NCBI RefSeq assembly: GCF_000712975.1
Contig: NZ_JHQL01000004.1
Location: 62,001-126,000, forward strand
DNA: 64,000 bases
Direction of reading: 5' to 3'
Origin: Vreelandella neptunia
Lineage (GTDB): Bacteria > Pseudomonadota > Gammaproteobacteria > Pseudomonadales > Halomonadaceae
The notes under the pieces were generated by a model. It did not search any database. It saw only the letters and a program-made list of their open reading frames with translations, and had not been told where the DNA came from. Each line of letters starts with the position of its first letter. The stretch's first letter is position 1. Shown here piece after piece: positions 56,052 to 64,000 of the stretch. Both the position numbers and the translations under genes were made by a program.

Positions 56052-56645
56052 ATGAAAAACACACTATATGCATTCGCGTTCGCCAGTATGGTGCCTTTCG
56101 GTCTAACCGCCGTACACGCTGCCGATGATGCAGGCAACTACGCCGTACGCGGCGCGGGAAGCTTCAGCTGCGAACAGTTTCGTAACAGCGTGGAAGCCGA
56201 CGACCCAGCGGAGCTGAACCAGTTCCTTTCTTGGGTGCAAGGGCATATCACCGCCAGCAACAGAGCCACTGACGACACCTTCGATCTTTACCCGATCCTC
56301 AGCCCAACGCGCATTGGGGCGATGCTTTACAACCTGTGTGGCAACTACCCAGAAACCCGCTTAGAAGAGGCCGTGGTCAGCCTGAATGACTTTATGATGC
56401 CAGGCCGCGTTACCCAGCAATCAGACATTGCCCAGCTGTCATCAGGAGAAGCCAGCGTGGCAATTCGTAGCGAGACCCTCGCCCGCATTCAACAGGCACT
56501 GGTGGATGCTAATTATTATGAAGAAGAACCAGACGCGCTGTTTGATGAGCGTATGCAAAACGCCTTACGCCAGTATCAGCAAGACAACGATTTGCCGGTC
56601 ACCGGCTTGCCAGACGCCGACACTATTATGGCGTTGTTTTATTAA
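56052..56645 (+). CDS. Secreted peptidoglycan-binding protein, paralogue 1
   Basis: 197 residues with a signal peptide ending at AVHA. The mature start GNYAVRGAGSFSCEQF is shared with the next gene. The C-terminal 65 residues form a PG_binding_1 domain (RIQQALVDANYYEEEPDALFDERMQNALRQYQQDNDLPVTGLPDADTI). It may attach fibre parts to the cell wall. The AGGAACGAAGT leader resembles that of the giant gene. Confidence 0.82.
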   Translation: MKNTLYAFAFASMVPFGLTAVHAADDAGNYAVRGAGSFSCEQFRNSVEADDPAELNQFLSWVQGHITASNRATDDTFDLYPILSPTRIGAMLYNLCGNYPETRLEEAVVSLNDFMMPGRVTQQSDIAQLSSGEASVAIRSETLARIQQALVDANYYEEEPDALFDERMQNALRQYQQDNDLPVTGLPDADTIMALFY

Positions 56646-56728
56646 CTCGCTTTGTTGAACCGCTGTATTGAACCGTGTCTGCCTATATGACATGGCTCAT
56701 TTTTCTGCTAGTTGGAGTCAATATCACC

Positions 56729-57406
56729 ATGCTGGGAACAAAAATAACCGCGCTAACCACCGTTTTGGCTACGTCTCTATCCGCTAGGTCTTTTTTAACC
56801 AGGTCGATATTAACCGGGTCACTTTTAACCGGGTCACTGTTGTTAATAGCGCCCCTGCAGGCGGCCGACACGGAAGGCAACTACGCGATACGCGGTGCAG
56901 GTAGCTTTACCTGCGAACGTTACATGACAGCCGTTGATTCGCAGAGCGATGATGTGCGCCAGTTTGTGCGCTGGATGGAAGGCTACGCGACCGCCTTAAA
57001 CCGCCTACAACCAGACACCTTTGATGTCTCGCCGTTGCTTGAAACCACCGCAATGGCCAACCTTATATTGACCGTGTGCCAGCAAACCCCTGAGATGGCA
57101 TTTGAAACGGCCGTAGCACAAAGCTTAAGCAGCCTAGCGCCGCTGCGTGAACGCGCTGAATCCGATACCCGCACCCTCACCCATAACGACCTTTCCGTGC
57201 CGGTGCGCCAAGAAACGCTGCGCCGAGTGCAACAGGCGCTAAGTTCGCTAGGCCATTACACCAGCACCGTTGACGGCCTTTATGGGCCAGGTACACGGCG
57301 AGCTATTACCACCTTCCAAGAGAACGCCGGGCTAACCGTTACCGGGCTACCCGACCCCGATACGCTGCTTGTGCTGTTACTGGCGCGCGATAGCGCTGAT
57401 GAATAG
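56729..57406 (+). CDS. Secreted peptidoglycan-binding protein, paralogue 2
   Basis: 225 residues from the ATG at 56729 (TTGGAG upstream); GTG 56675 and ATG 56687 are alternatives. The signal region contains a short duplicated coding unit (ILTGSLLTGSLL). The mature start GNYAIRGAGSFTCERY and the C-terminal PG_binding_1 domain (RVQQALSSLGHYTSTVDGLYGPGTRRAITTFQENAGLTVTGLPDPDTL) mirror the previous gene, so the pair arose by duplication. Confidence 0.82.
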   Translation: MLGTKITALTTVLATSLSARSFLTRSILTGSLLTGSLLLIAPLQAADTEGNYAIRGAGSFTCERYMTAVDSQSDDVRQFVRWMEGYATALNRLQPDTFDVSPLLETTAMANLILTVCQQTPEMAFETAVAQSLSSLAPLRERAESDTRTLTHNDLSVPVRQETLRRVQQALSSLGHYTSTVDGLYGPGTRRAITTFQENAGLTVTGLPDPDTLLVLLLARDSADE

Positions 57407-57488
57407 TGGCCTAGCCTTTAAAGACGATGGTTATCCAAACCAGCGATTACTCAAACCAACAATTACACAAACCAGCGAGAAACCAGCC

Positions 57489-58250
57489 ATGTTTAAGACT
57501 TTGGAAGCGCTTGATACTCAACAACACGCTCAGCTTTGCTACCGCGGGGTCGACAGCTATGCGTTTGCTCAACAGGTGAGTTGGGCGCCCTTAGCCTGCA
57601 GTGAAATAATACAAGCCGCCCGTGAAATGCCGGTGATGTTTACCACCGGCGAACACGTGCGCCCAGTGGCCCTCATGGGGCTAAGGCGTGATACCAATGC
57701 ACTGGTTAGCCGCGATGGTCGCTGGAAAGGCCGTTATATTCCGGCACACCTGCGCCGCTACCCGTTTCTATTGGGAGCTACCGGCAAAGCCAATGAGTTT
57801 GTCGTGATGATTGACCGTGCCGCTCCTCATTTTAGCCTCGCTGACGAGCAGGTAGAAGGCGCGTTAGCCATGTTTGAAGGTGGGCAACCAATGCCAGAAG
57901 GCATCGTGGAGCAAGCGCGCACCTTCCTGCTGGACTTCCATCATGAACTCGAACAAAGCGAGCGCTGGCTGGCCCCGCTTAAGGAGCACGACGTGCTGGT
58001 AGAGCGCCAGTTAACCTTAACCCGCGACGGCAAAAAGGAAGTAGCGGTAAATGGCTTCGCCATGGTCGATGTTGCGCGACTTAACGCGCTGGACGATGCC
58101 ACGTTGGCTGCGTGGGCACGCAACGGGCTGTTAGGGTTGATATTTGCACACCTACACAGCCAAACGAACAGCAACGGGCTGATCCAAGCCTTAGAAGAGC
58201 CATTGGCTGAGACAGAGACAGCAATAGAGACAGAAAAAATGGAAAGTTAA
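57489..58250 (+). CDS. SapC family protein
   Basis: 253 residues from the ATG at 57489, where the family start (FKTLEALDTQQHAQLCYRG) begins; the frame is open further upstream but overlaps the previous gene. SapC features are YAFAQQVSWAPLACSEIIQAAREMPVMFT, YIPAHLRRYPFLLG and a C-terminal AWARNGLLGLIFAHLHS. SapC was named from an S-layer locus but is widespread and of unknown biochemistry. It is the last gene of the operon, which supports a surface-structure link. Confidence 0.87.
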   Translation: MFKTLEALDTQQHAQLCYRGVDSYAFAQQVSWAPLACSEIIQAAREMPVMFTTGEHVRPVALMGLRRDTNALVSRDGRWKGRYIPAHLRRYPFLLGATGKANEFVVMIDRAAPHFSLADEQVEGALAMFEGGQPMPEGIVEQARTFLLDFHHELEQSERWLAPLKEHDVLVERQLTLTRDGKKEVAVNGFAMVDVARLNALDDATLAAWARNGLLGLIFAHLHSQTNSNGLIQALEEPLAETETAIETEKMES

Positions 58251-58268
58251 AGCTTTAACAGAAAAGCC

Positions 58269-58284
58269 ATAAGACAAGTCTTAT
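58269..58284. promoter_or_regulatory. 16-base perfect palindrome
   Basis: ATAAGACAAGTCTTAT begins 18 bases after the sapC stop codon. The two-base centre makes a good hairpin unlikely, so a dimeric regulator site is possible. Confidence 0.3.
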
Positions 58285-58412
58285 CACCAGTAAAATAGCT
58301 TCTTAAACCACGTAGCGTTAACGATGGTTCCTTTCTGCAGAGGGGGGCCATTGCTTCATACTATCAATGGCTATTGTGATTTCTCTTGGGCTGGAAAATC
58401 AGTAAAAAAAAA

Positions 58413-58742
58413 CTAATCCATGCAAAATAACAAAATACTACTATGCAGCTTTTTACAACGACGCATAGTATGGTTAGCATCCAACCTGGCTAAATCATCG
58501 AGTATTCTAACTGCATCACAAGCTAACCATAGAGCACCTGCCTCTTCCGAGAGCTTGCTGATTACAATCAAAAAATAACACAAAAAAAACTGATGCGGCT
58601 TTCCTAATTCGTCCCACATTGCATAAGAAGCTTTCAACAATTTTTTCTTTACTTCTGGAAGACACACATCAGACTGATAGTCACATGAAAGAGCTGCATT
58701 AGAATCTTCCTTAATCATCAAATATGGCTTTAACATTTTCAT
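58413..58742 (-). CDS. Small helical protein of an unnamed family, paralogue C
   Basis: 109 residues. Helical throughout: LLKASYAMWDELGKPHQFFLCYFLIVISKLSEEAGALWLACDAVRILDDLARL, then TMRRCKKLHSSILLF. It shares spacing and the EAG and KLH signatures with the proteins at 45886-46323 and 62081-62443. GGAG lies upstream of the ATG. The gene is AT-rich. The function is unknown. Confidence 0.6.
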   Translation of the reverse strand: MKMLKPYLMIKEDSNAALSCDYQSDVCLPEVKKKLLKASYAMWDELGKPHQFFLCYFLIVISKLSEEAGALWLACDAVRILDDLARLDANHTMRRCKKLHSSILLFCMD

Positions 58743-58952
58743 TATAATGCAGCTCCACTATAACCTTTGCGCTTTAGCTTAAACACCAAAAGTGACAACT
58801 AACCATAAAATCAGGTAGCAAGAAGACAATATATAGATAAATTTAAAATTAATGGCGCTTCACACATCCATCAACCATTGCTAATAATCTAGCTGGCTTT
58901 ATCAAAACTAATATCTGCTTATTCCAAACTATTCACCCACACACTTGTTACA

Positions 58953-59816
58953 TCAATGCATGAAGCGGATAGGAGCAGTAAAAGCGTAGCCACTGCCATG
59001 AACAGTATTGACTGGTAGTGCCTGCTTTGTTTCAAATTCCACTTTATTTCTCAGCCGGCGGACTAAGCTTTCTAAACGGCGCACATCATAATCATTAGGA
59101 TTAAAACCCAACGCACTAATAAGTACCTCACGAGAGACGCCCTTACCTGGAAGCTTGCTAAGCTCACTAAGAATAATCACTTCTCGATATACTAGAGACA
59201 CCTTTTCTCCCTGGGGCGTGTGGAGAATCCAACGTAAGCTATCAATCTGCCACTGATCTGCAAGTACTTCGCCACCGAAACGACTTATCAAGTTATTAAT
59301 AAGTAGTGGTATTTCCTCTTTCACTATAGGTTTGTACATCAGGTAGTCGCTGCCTACCGCCGCACAGCGAACACGCATTTCAGTCGACTTATCTTCCGTA
59401 CACACCATCAACCTTGGTCGTACCTCTTTGCAATTATTAGCAAATGTATCAAATGCATTACTATTACCTAATGCTGGATCCAAGATAACAATATCAGGCG
59501 CCCCTTCCATCATGTAATGCGTCAACATATCTAGCGTATCAGCGATCTGAATCGAAACGTTTTCATCGGCTAATGCTTCTTGTATCAAAACACGATGAGA
59601 AGCATCAGGATCGGCAATAAGAATGCGGTGACTGATACATGGAGTAGCGTTAACTAGCTTGTTAACAGTGCTATCAGAAGCACTATCAACAATATTATCA
59701 ACTATGTTATCAGTAGCTCTTCCAGCGGTACTTTTAACAGTACCTCTAAAAGCATTTTCGTTGGCAGCGATTTTTTTATCCGCGCGTTCAGTCGTTACAG
59801 CTACATAATATGCCAT
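58953..59816 (-). CDS. Winged-helix response regulator with divergent receiver
   Basis: 287 residues. About 60 N-terminal residues are poorly conserved and include a short repeat (DNIVDNIVD). The receiver follows (RILIADPDASHR, phospho-Asp in DIVILDPALG, Thr in MVCTEDKS, Lys in LMYKPI); only one acid of the usual pocket pair is clear. The C-terminal winged helix (LVYREVIILSELSKLPGKGVSREVL, DVRRLESLVRRLRNKVE, VNTVHGSGYAF) is OmpR/PhoB-type. GAGGTG precedes the ATG. It could control the fibre operon. Confidence 0.85.
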   Translation of the reverse strand: MAYYVAVTTERADKKIAANENAFRGTVKSTAGRATDNIVDNIVDSASDSTVNKLVNATPCISHRILIADPDASHRVLIQEALADENVSIQIADTLDMLTHYMMEGAPDIVILDPALGNSNAFDTFANNCKEVRPRLMVCTEDKSTEMRVRCAAVGSDYLMYKPIVKEEIPLLINNLISRFGGEVLADQWQIDSLRWILHTPQGEKVSLVYREVIILSELSKLPGKGVSREVLISALGFNPNDYDVRRLESLVRRLRNKVEFETKQALPVNTVHGSGYAFTAPIRFMH

Positions 59817-60257
59817 GTAATCACCTCAAGTCGTCCGTTGGTAGTCGTCTCACAGCCCAATTGACACATTAGCGACGTTTCTTTTAAAGATCTGCCAGCT
59901 TGACTAGGCGTCCTAACACATTTTTATCCTGCCTACCCAACAGTGCCACTGACCTTGTAAGTCTAATCCGACAAAACAAAAACAAATACCCTCGAAAACA
60001 TAACAATTGTCACAACTATAAAAAGGAATGATGACCTACCAGCAACTTAGTATCAAAATGATGTATCAACGCTCTCATGGCACAAGAGCACTGTCTATCA
60101 GCCAATTTTTTACGCCATGAAAAAAAGCAACATAAAATTTAAATATGATTTTTATGTTACAGCCTTTATATTATCAAACTATAATTTTAGCCATATTGCC
60201 GTCTAGTCAGAGTAATTGACGACAGCTAGCTACGACATAGGGGTGGGAGGGGGCAAA
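59817..60257. other. AT-rich intergenic region between divergent signalling genes
   Basis: No gene is seen in about 440 bases. The promoters of the regulator (minus) and of the Hpt gene (plus) must lie here. Confidence 0.5.
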
Positions 60258-60755
60258 ATGCGGAAATCATTAACACCTTTCAGGCTAAGTAGCGCCATTG
60301 CAGATATTAATATAGATATAAATAAAAATAGGGACATGAACATAGATTTAGCCATAGACCCTATCATGAACACACCTACCTTATCGGCTTTTACCATGAC
60401 TGAGTTGCTTGATACTTCCACACTGGCCGCTATGAGGGAAACGCTGGGAGAGGAGATGTGTCGCGAACTGATCGAACGTTTTTTAGAGCGCTTAAACGCA
60501 CGGCATAGGCGTATGTCTCAAAGCTTAGCGCGTAAAGACCGATGCGACCTTGCCGAAGCAGCCCACGCGATGAAGGGGGCGGCTTCCACCATGGGCTGCA
60601 TTGGTCTCGCGGGTATTGCCACCGTACTGGAACGCCAGGCCCATAGCGCTAGTTTGGAAACGCTTTACTCACATATAGAAGAACTAACCCTGCTGTCAGA
60701 ACAAACGCAACGAATGCTAGTCCAGCAGGGTTATATTTGCTCTCTTCATGCCTGA
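60258..60755 (+). CDS. Free histidine phosphotransfer (Hpt) protein
   Basis: 165 residues from the ATG at 60258, preceded by a strong GGGAGGGGGC site. The N-terminal 45 residues are rich in Asn, Asp and Ile. The Hpt domain contains MCRELIERFLERLNARHRRM and AEAAHAMKGAASTMGCIGLAGI, where the His in AHAMKGAAS is the phosphorylated residue. It would carry phosphate between a hybrid kinase and a regulator. Its end overlaps the convergent regulator gene by 10 bases. Confidence 0.88.
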   Translation: MRKSLTPFRLSSAIADINIDINKNRDMNIDLAIDPIMNTPTLSAFTMTELLDTSTLAAMRETLGEEMCRELIERFLERLNARHRRMSQSLARKDRCDLAEAAHAMKGAASTMGCIGLAGIATVLERQAHSASLETLYSHIEELTLLSEQTQRMLVQQGYICSLHA

Positions 60756-61447
60756 TGAGCCAGTCGCACTTCCTCAAGTCGATAGCCATACTGATAAACA
60801 CTATGTAAACGCAAACCAAAGCTACCATCTAGCTCAAGCTTTCGCCTTACCCGACTGATATGTGTATCCAGTGTACGTGTCTGTACGTCGCCTTGTAGTC
60901 CCCAAACCAGTTCAAGTAGAAAATGGCGCGATAACAATTGACCAGGATGTGTGAAAAATAGATTTACTAGCTGATATTCTCGCTCGGTCAGTGGTACCGA
61001 TTCTCCGCCGACCACCACACCACGGGGCACACGCAAAAGCTGGTACTCACCTAACGACAGCGCATCAGCCGTTTTCTGTAAATGAGGGGTACGACGTCCC
61101 AAAGCATTGACTCTGGCACGAAGCTCAGCCGGATGAAGCGGTTTGTGTAAAAAGTCGTCAGCTCCTGCTTCTAATGCGGTGACCACTGCATCTTCTCTGG
61201 GCGCTGCTGTGATAAACAAAATTGGCTGTTGCCATGCGTGTCCATGGCGTAAATGCGCCATTACCTCTAGCCCGCTGGCATCAGGGAGGTGCCAATCGAG
61301 AATCAACAGGTCAAAACGTTCCGTTTGCAAATGGCGGTGTAGCTCGCCTGCACGATGCATTAACACTACATCGTGCCGATCCCCCTCCAAACAACGACCA
61401 ATGAAATCTAGCTGATCAAGATCATCCTCAAGCACGGCAATACGCAT
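60746..61447 (-). CDS. OmpR-family response regulator
   Basis: 233 residues. The receiver has VLEDDLDQ, LLILDWHLPDASG (phospho-Asp), ITAAPRED and LHKPLHP. The winged helix has VPLTEREYQLVNLFFTHPGQLLSRHFLLELVW, RTLDTHISRVRRKLEL and LHSVYQYGYRLE. It is an intact DNA-binding regulator, with no kinase gene directly beside it; the Hpt gene is convergent. Confidence 0.94.
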   Translation of the reverse strand: MRIAVLEDDLDQLDFIGRCLEGDRHDVVLMHRAGELHRHLQTERFDLLILDWHLPDASGLEVMAHLRHGHAWQQPILFITAAPREDAVVTALEAGADDFLHKPLHPAELRARVNALGRRTPHLQKTADALSLGEYQLLRVPRGVVVGGESVPLTEREYQLVNLFFTHPGQLLSRHFLLELVWGLQGDVQTRTLDTHISRVRRKLELDGSFGLRLHSVYQYGYRLEEVRLAHQA

Positions 61448-62080
61448 GGCAAAACCTTGTACAGTGATTGTATAAACAGTCTACGCCACAAGCACCACAA
61501 TACTTAATTTACTTAGCATTTATTGGCACTTACCGCATATGACACGTTACTAACTTATCCTGCCAATCAACCTCGCTCCGACCACCTTCCTATAAACGCG
61601 CTAATAGCCCACCTTAAGTTATTGTTTTGCAGCTTTACTGCTTGGTTTTATCAGCCACTGAGCCTAGCTATTAAATGACACAAGAAAATTCATCACGTCA
61701 TAAAAAAATGTCACACGCTATACTCAGTAAAATTTACCTTACAACACTAAGAACCCACGGCGGCCTTCTACCGATCAAAAGCGTTTTAGGTCGGTTAAAC
61801 AAGCCACCTAATCAACAATTGTGTTGGACATGAACACCACTCTTTGCCAGCACATGCCCGTCCAGAACCAGAGAGGGCGGATTGCCATCAACAATCGCGT
61901 GGCGCAATGCTGCCCCCTCTATGTACGAACCACTTGGATAGTAAGTAGTCACCACATTAAATGCGACAATACCGACTGATAACGTGACATTGATTAACAT
62001 TTTTCGCTGTAAATGAAGAAAAATAGTGGAAACGCCATATAATAAGGCGCACGAAACAGCAATAAACCAGCTAAAAGCGC
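61448..62080. other. Long intergenic region with one doubtful small ORF
   Basis: About 630 bases without a clear gene. A 62-codon minus-strand ORF (61812-62000) encodes a hydrophobic N-terminus (MLINVTLSVGIVAFNVV) and a polar tail, but has no ribosome site. The promoter of the OmpR-type gene lies near 61450-61560. Confidence 0.4.
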
Positions 62081-62443
62081 TTAATGATAGTTTAAGGAGC
62101 GCAGCCGATGCTGCGAAGCAAGGTAAGTGTCCAGGATAGTGTGGTGTAATTTACTTACCCAGCGCTGAGTCTCATGCGGACAACCGTAAGGAAGCTGCGC
62201 AATCAGCTGGTCTACTGCATCATGAATAGCGGGTATACCCGCTTCACTAGCAATCGTACGGATCCGCATCAAATGTATGTCTAATAGTGTGGATTCTTGG
62301 TGGTTGAGGTCATAAATCATCAGCTCGGCTCTCGCCATAAGACTGACGAGGTGGCGCGCATGGAATACCGTGGCAGACTCTAGAGTGGATAGAGCAGAAA
62401 GCTCTAAGCCGTGCGCATTATCCGCGTGATGAGCTACCTGCAT
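62081..62443 (-). CDS. Small helical protein of an unnamed family, paralogue B
   Basis: 120 residues. The pattern HLVSLMARAELMIYDLNHQESTLLDIHLMRIRTIASEAGIPAIHDAVDQLIAQL, then RWVSKLHHTILDTYL, parallels paralogues A and C. GGGAG lies upstream of the ATG. No signal peptide or membrane segment is seen. The function is unknown; nearby regulators suggest a signalling role. Confidence 0.65.
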   Translation of the reverse strand: MQVAHHADNAHGLELSALSTLESATVFHARHLVSLMARAELMIYDLNHQESTLLDIHLMRIRTIASEAGIPAIHDAVDQLIAQLPYGCPHETQRWVSKLHHTILDTYLASQHRLRSLNYH

Positions 62444-62999
62444 CAGACCTTTACTCCCTGGTTTTTAAACGTAAAAAGAACTGGTCTTCAATAAAAGTAA
62501 TCATAATTCACGTCCTAAGATTACCTGGCAGCAGCCTCTAGTACAGCCCAAGCCCATCAATTGTGACAATCATTTACATTGTTGTTAGCTGGATCATAAA
62601 AAAGTAGTGTTTTCAATATTTTCTGAATGCAACTTCATGCACTTAAAAGCATTAATTCATTGAAGCAGCATTAACTTAGCGGCTTTTCACTGACAAAAAA
62701 TCCCTAATAACACCTTGTATTAGCTAAATAAAAATAGAAATCACCATTTTTCAAACATCAAAGTAAACTATAAAAAAACATTTGGTTTACTTTACTTGTT
62801 CTTACTTGCCCATACTCGTACAACGCAATTTGCTTGTTGAAGCATCCTTCTTTAATGAAAGGGTTGAGCTATTCATGCTGAACAGAGGGCTTGTAGAGCC
62901 GTTAGCTACTGCTAAATCCGCCAGAATTATCTGCAAAACATGGGCAAGGTTGGTAACGCTGAGCTAACGGCATCACCAAGACTTCTAACAGTGTGGTAT
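62444..62999. other. AT-rich intergenic region, nothing recognised
   Basis: About 550 bases between two minus-strand genes. A short plus-strand ORF (62782-62967) has no ribosome site or recognisable motif. Confidence 0.5.
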
Positions 63000-63902
63000 T
63001 TATAAGCCTGTTGACAGTGAGAGCTCTTCAACCACCGCCGCTACCCTTTTCCGCGCATCGCCTTGCAGCGTTTGAAGCGGCAGGGGCAAACAAGGCTGGC
63101 TTACTTTGCCGGTAAGTTCTGCAATGGTAGCGGCCACCCGCAGGCTGCCGCCGTAGTCACGATAAAGTGCCCATAACGGTTCAAGTGCATCGGACAGTGC
63201 GCAGGCCTGTTTTACGTCTTTCGCTTGGGCGGCACGGGTTAGCGCCAGCGCAGTCTCTGGGTATAGCCCACCAATCACCGAGTACCAGGCATCGCAGCCA
63301 GCCAGCATTCCTGTGGCGGCGGCTGGGTCGCCGCTAATGCCGATGGTTACGTCGCTGGGAATTAACCCACGCAGCCGTGCCACGCGCGCCTGTGCGGCGG
63401 CTATGTCATTCTGTACAGGGGGTATTTTAATCGAGTGAACCTGGGGTAGCTGGGCGATGCGCCCATGCAGTTCATCGCTAAATTCAAAGTGCGTAGTGCC
63501 TGGGTTGTCATAGACACATAGCGGCACGCTCAGCGAACGACAAACCGTCTCGAAAAGGCTAAACACCTCATCATCGGTGAGCTTTTGATAGGAAACCGGT
63601 GCCAGAAGCACGCCGCTAGCGCCTGCTTGCTGGGCGTTTTCTGCATGGGTTAGTACATCACGGGTGCGTAATGCGCCTATACCCACCACCACTGGTACGT
63701 CAGCAGCATGCTCAACGCAAAGCTTGGCAACGCGGGCACGCTCTTCACCACTTAAATAAGCGTAGTTGCCCGTCGAGCCCAGCACGCCGATGGAGTCCAC
63801 CCTAGCCTCCACCAAGCGCTCCACCAAACGAGTGAACTCATACTCATGAATACCTTGCTCGTTCATGGGGGTTAGCGGAAACGCGCTCAGGCCAGTGAAC
63901 AT
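63000..63902 (-). CDS. Dihydrodipicolinate synthase family lyase/aldolase
   Basis: 300 residues, a class I aldolase barrel of the DapA family. Catalytic features are GVLGSTGNYAYLSGEER, the Tyr in PLCVYDNPGTT and the Schiff-base Lys in HSIKIPP. The GSTGNYAYL wording differs from the GTTGE of true DapA, so a sugar-acid, hydroxyproline or other 2-oxo-acid aldolase role is more likely than lysine synthesis. The neighbours give no substrate clue. Confidence 0.85.
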   Translation of the reverse strand: MFTGLSAFPLTPMNEQGIHEYEFTRLVERLVEARVDSIGVLGSTGNYAYLSGEERARVAKLCVEHAADVPVVVGIGALRTRDVLTHAENAQQAGASGVLLAPVSYQKLTDDEVFSLFETVCRSLSVPLCVYDNPGTTHFEFSDELHGRIAQLPQVHSIKIPPVQNDIAAAQARVARLRGLIPSDVTIGISGDPAAATGMLAGCDAWYSVIGGLYPETALALTRAAQAKDVKQACALSDALEPLWALYRDYGGSLRVAATIAELTGKVSQPCLPLPLQTLQGDARKRVAAVVEELSLSTGL

Positions 63903-63919
63903 GATGGAGAATCCTTGTG

Positions 63920-64000
63920 AAATGTCTGCCCTATTAAAAAGCTTTATACGCCCCTGGATACTAGCAGCTGACTTCGGATTGTGTGTTCGTGTGGATCTCA
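63920..64000 (+). CDS. Possible N-terminal fragment of a divergent gene
   Basis: An ATG at 63920 opens a frame of 27 codons (MSALLKSFIRPWILAADFG) to the window edge. It diverges from the aldolase gene. There is no clear ribosome site and no recognised family, so it could be chance. Confidence 0.2.

Noticed and set aside
1..64000. Search by eye for tRNA, rRNA, CRISPR arrays, complete insertion sequences and phage genes
   Set aside because: None was recognised. No regular spaced repeats, transposase motifs or clover-leaf sequences were seen. A tRNA or RNA-family scan would be needed to exclude small RNA genes.

Overview
The window looks like a chromosomal segment of a moderately halophilic gammaproteobacterium, most likely Halomonas or a close relative. 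This is inferred from moderate to high GC in the housekeeping genes, acidic proteins, and gene sets such as purEK, ilvD, recCBD, succinylglutamate desuccinylase with a basic amino acid transporter, and a TraX-type protein. No rRNA, tRNA, CRISPR array or complete insertion sequence was recognised.

Layout. 0-11 kb: lipocalin, tartrate/D-malate dehydrogenase, WrbA, hemerythrin, then AstE followed by an ABC importer for basic amino acids with two tandem binding proteins and an IadA-like amidohydrolase. 11-23.7 kb: diguanylate cyclase, purK-purE, a small HTH protein, a three-gene molybdopterin oxidoreductase operon of tetrathionate reductase type behind a near-consensus FNR site, chrA and ilvD. 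23.8-34.4 kb: recC, a RelBE/Phd-type toxin-antitoxin pair, recB and recD. Structured repeat sequences appear to be embedded in frame in recB (one) and recD (two).

34.5-40.3 kb is an AT-rich, mostly minus-strand accessory island. It holds two sites with the layout of integron attC sites, unfamiliar cassette-like genes (one a membrane/soluble pair), and several broken genes: a frameshifted HEPN-like gene, a small ORF with an in-frame amber codon, a 5'-truncated XRE gene and a HigB-HigA deletion fusion. REP-like repeats lie beside it.

41.7-62.4 kb is the most striking part. Eight co-directional genes (45.9-58.3 kb) encode a putative surface-fibre system: a small Ser/Asn-rich secreted protein, a CsgG/HfaB-like lipoprotein fused to an OmpA peptidoglycan-binding domain, a 2159-residue secreted protein with about 25 repeats of the AxAxGNxxxN type and no Lys, His or Cys after the signal peptide, two paralogous peptidoglycan-binding proteins and a SapC protein. 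Signalling genes flank it: a multi-PAS hybrid kinase with its own Hpt domain, a CheY-like protein, two winged-helix response regulators and a free Hpt protein. Three small helical proteins, at the start of the operon and beyond its end, look like paralogues of one unnamed family. A reasonable model is a curli/holdfast-like adhesive fibre, secreted through a CsgG-type pore, anchored to peptidoglycan and controlled by a local phosphorelay. The window ends with a DapA-family lyase/aldolase.
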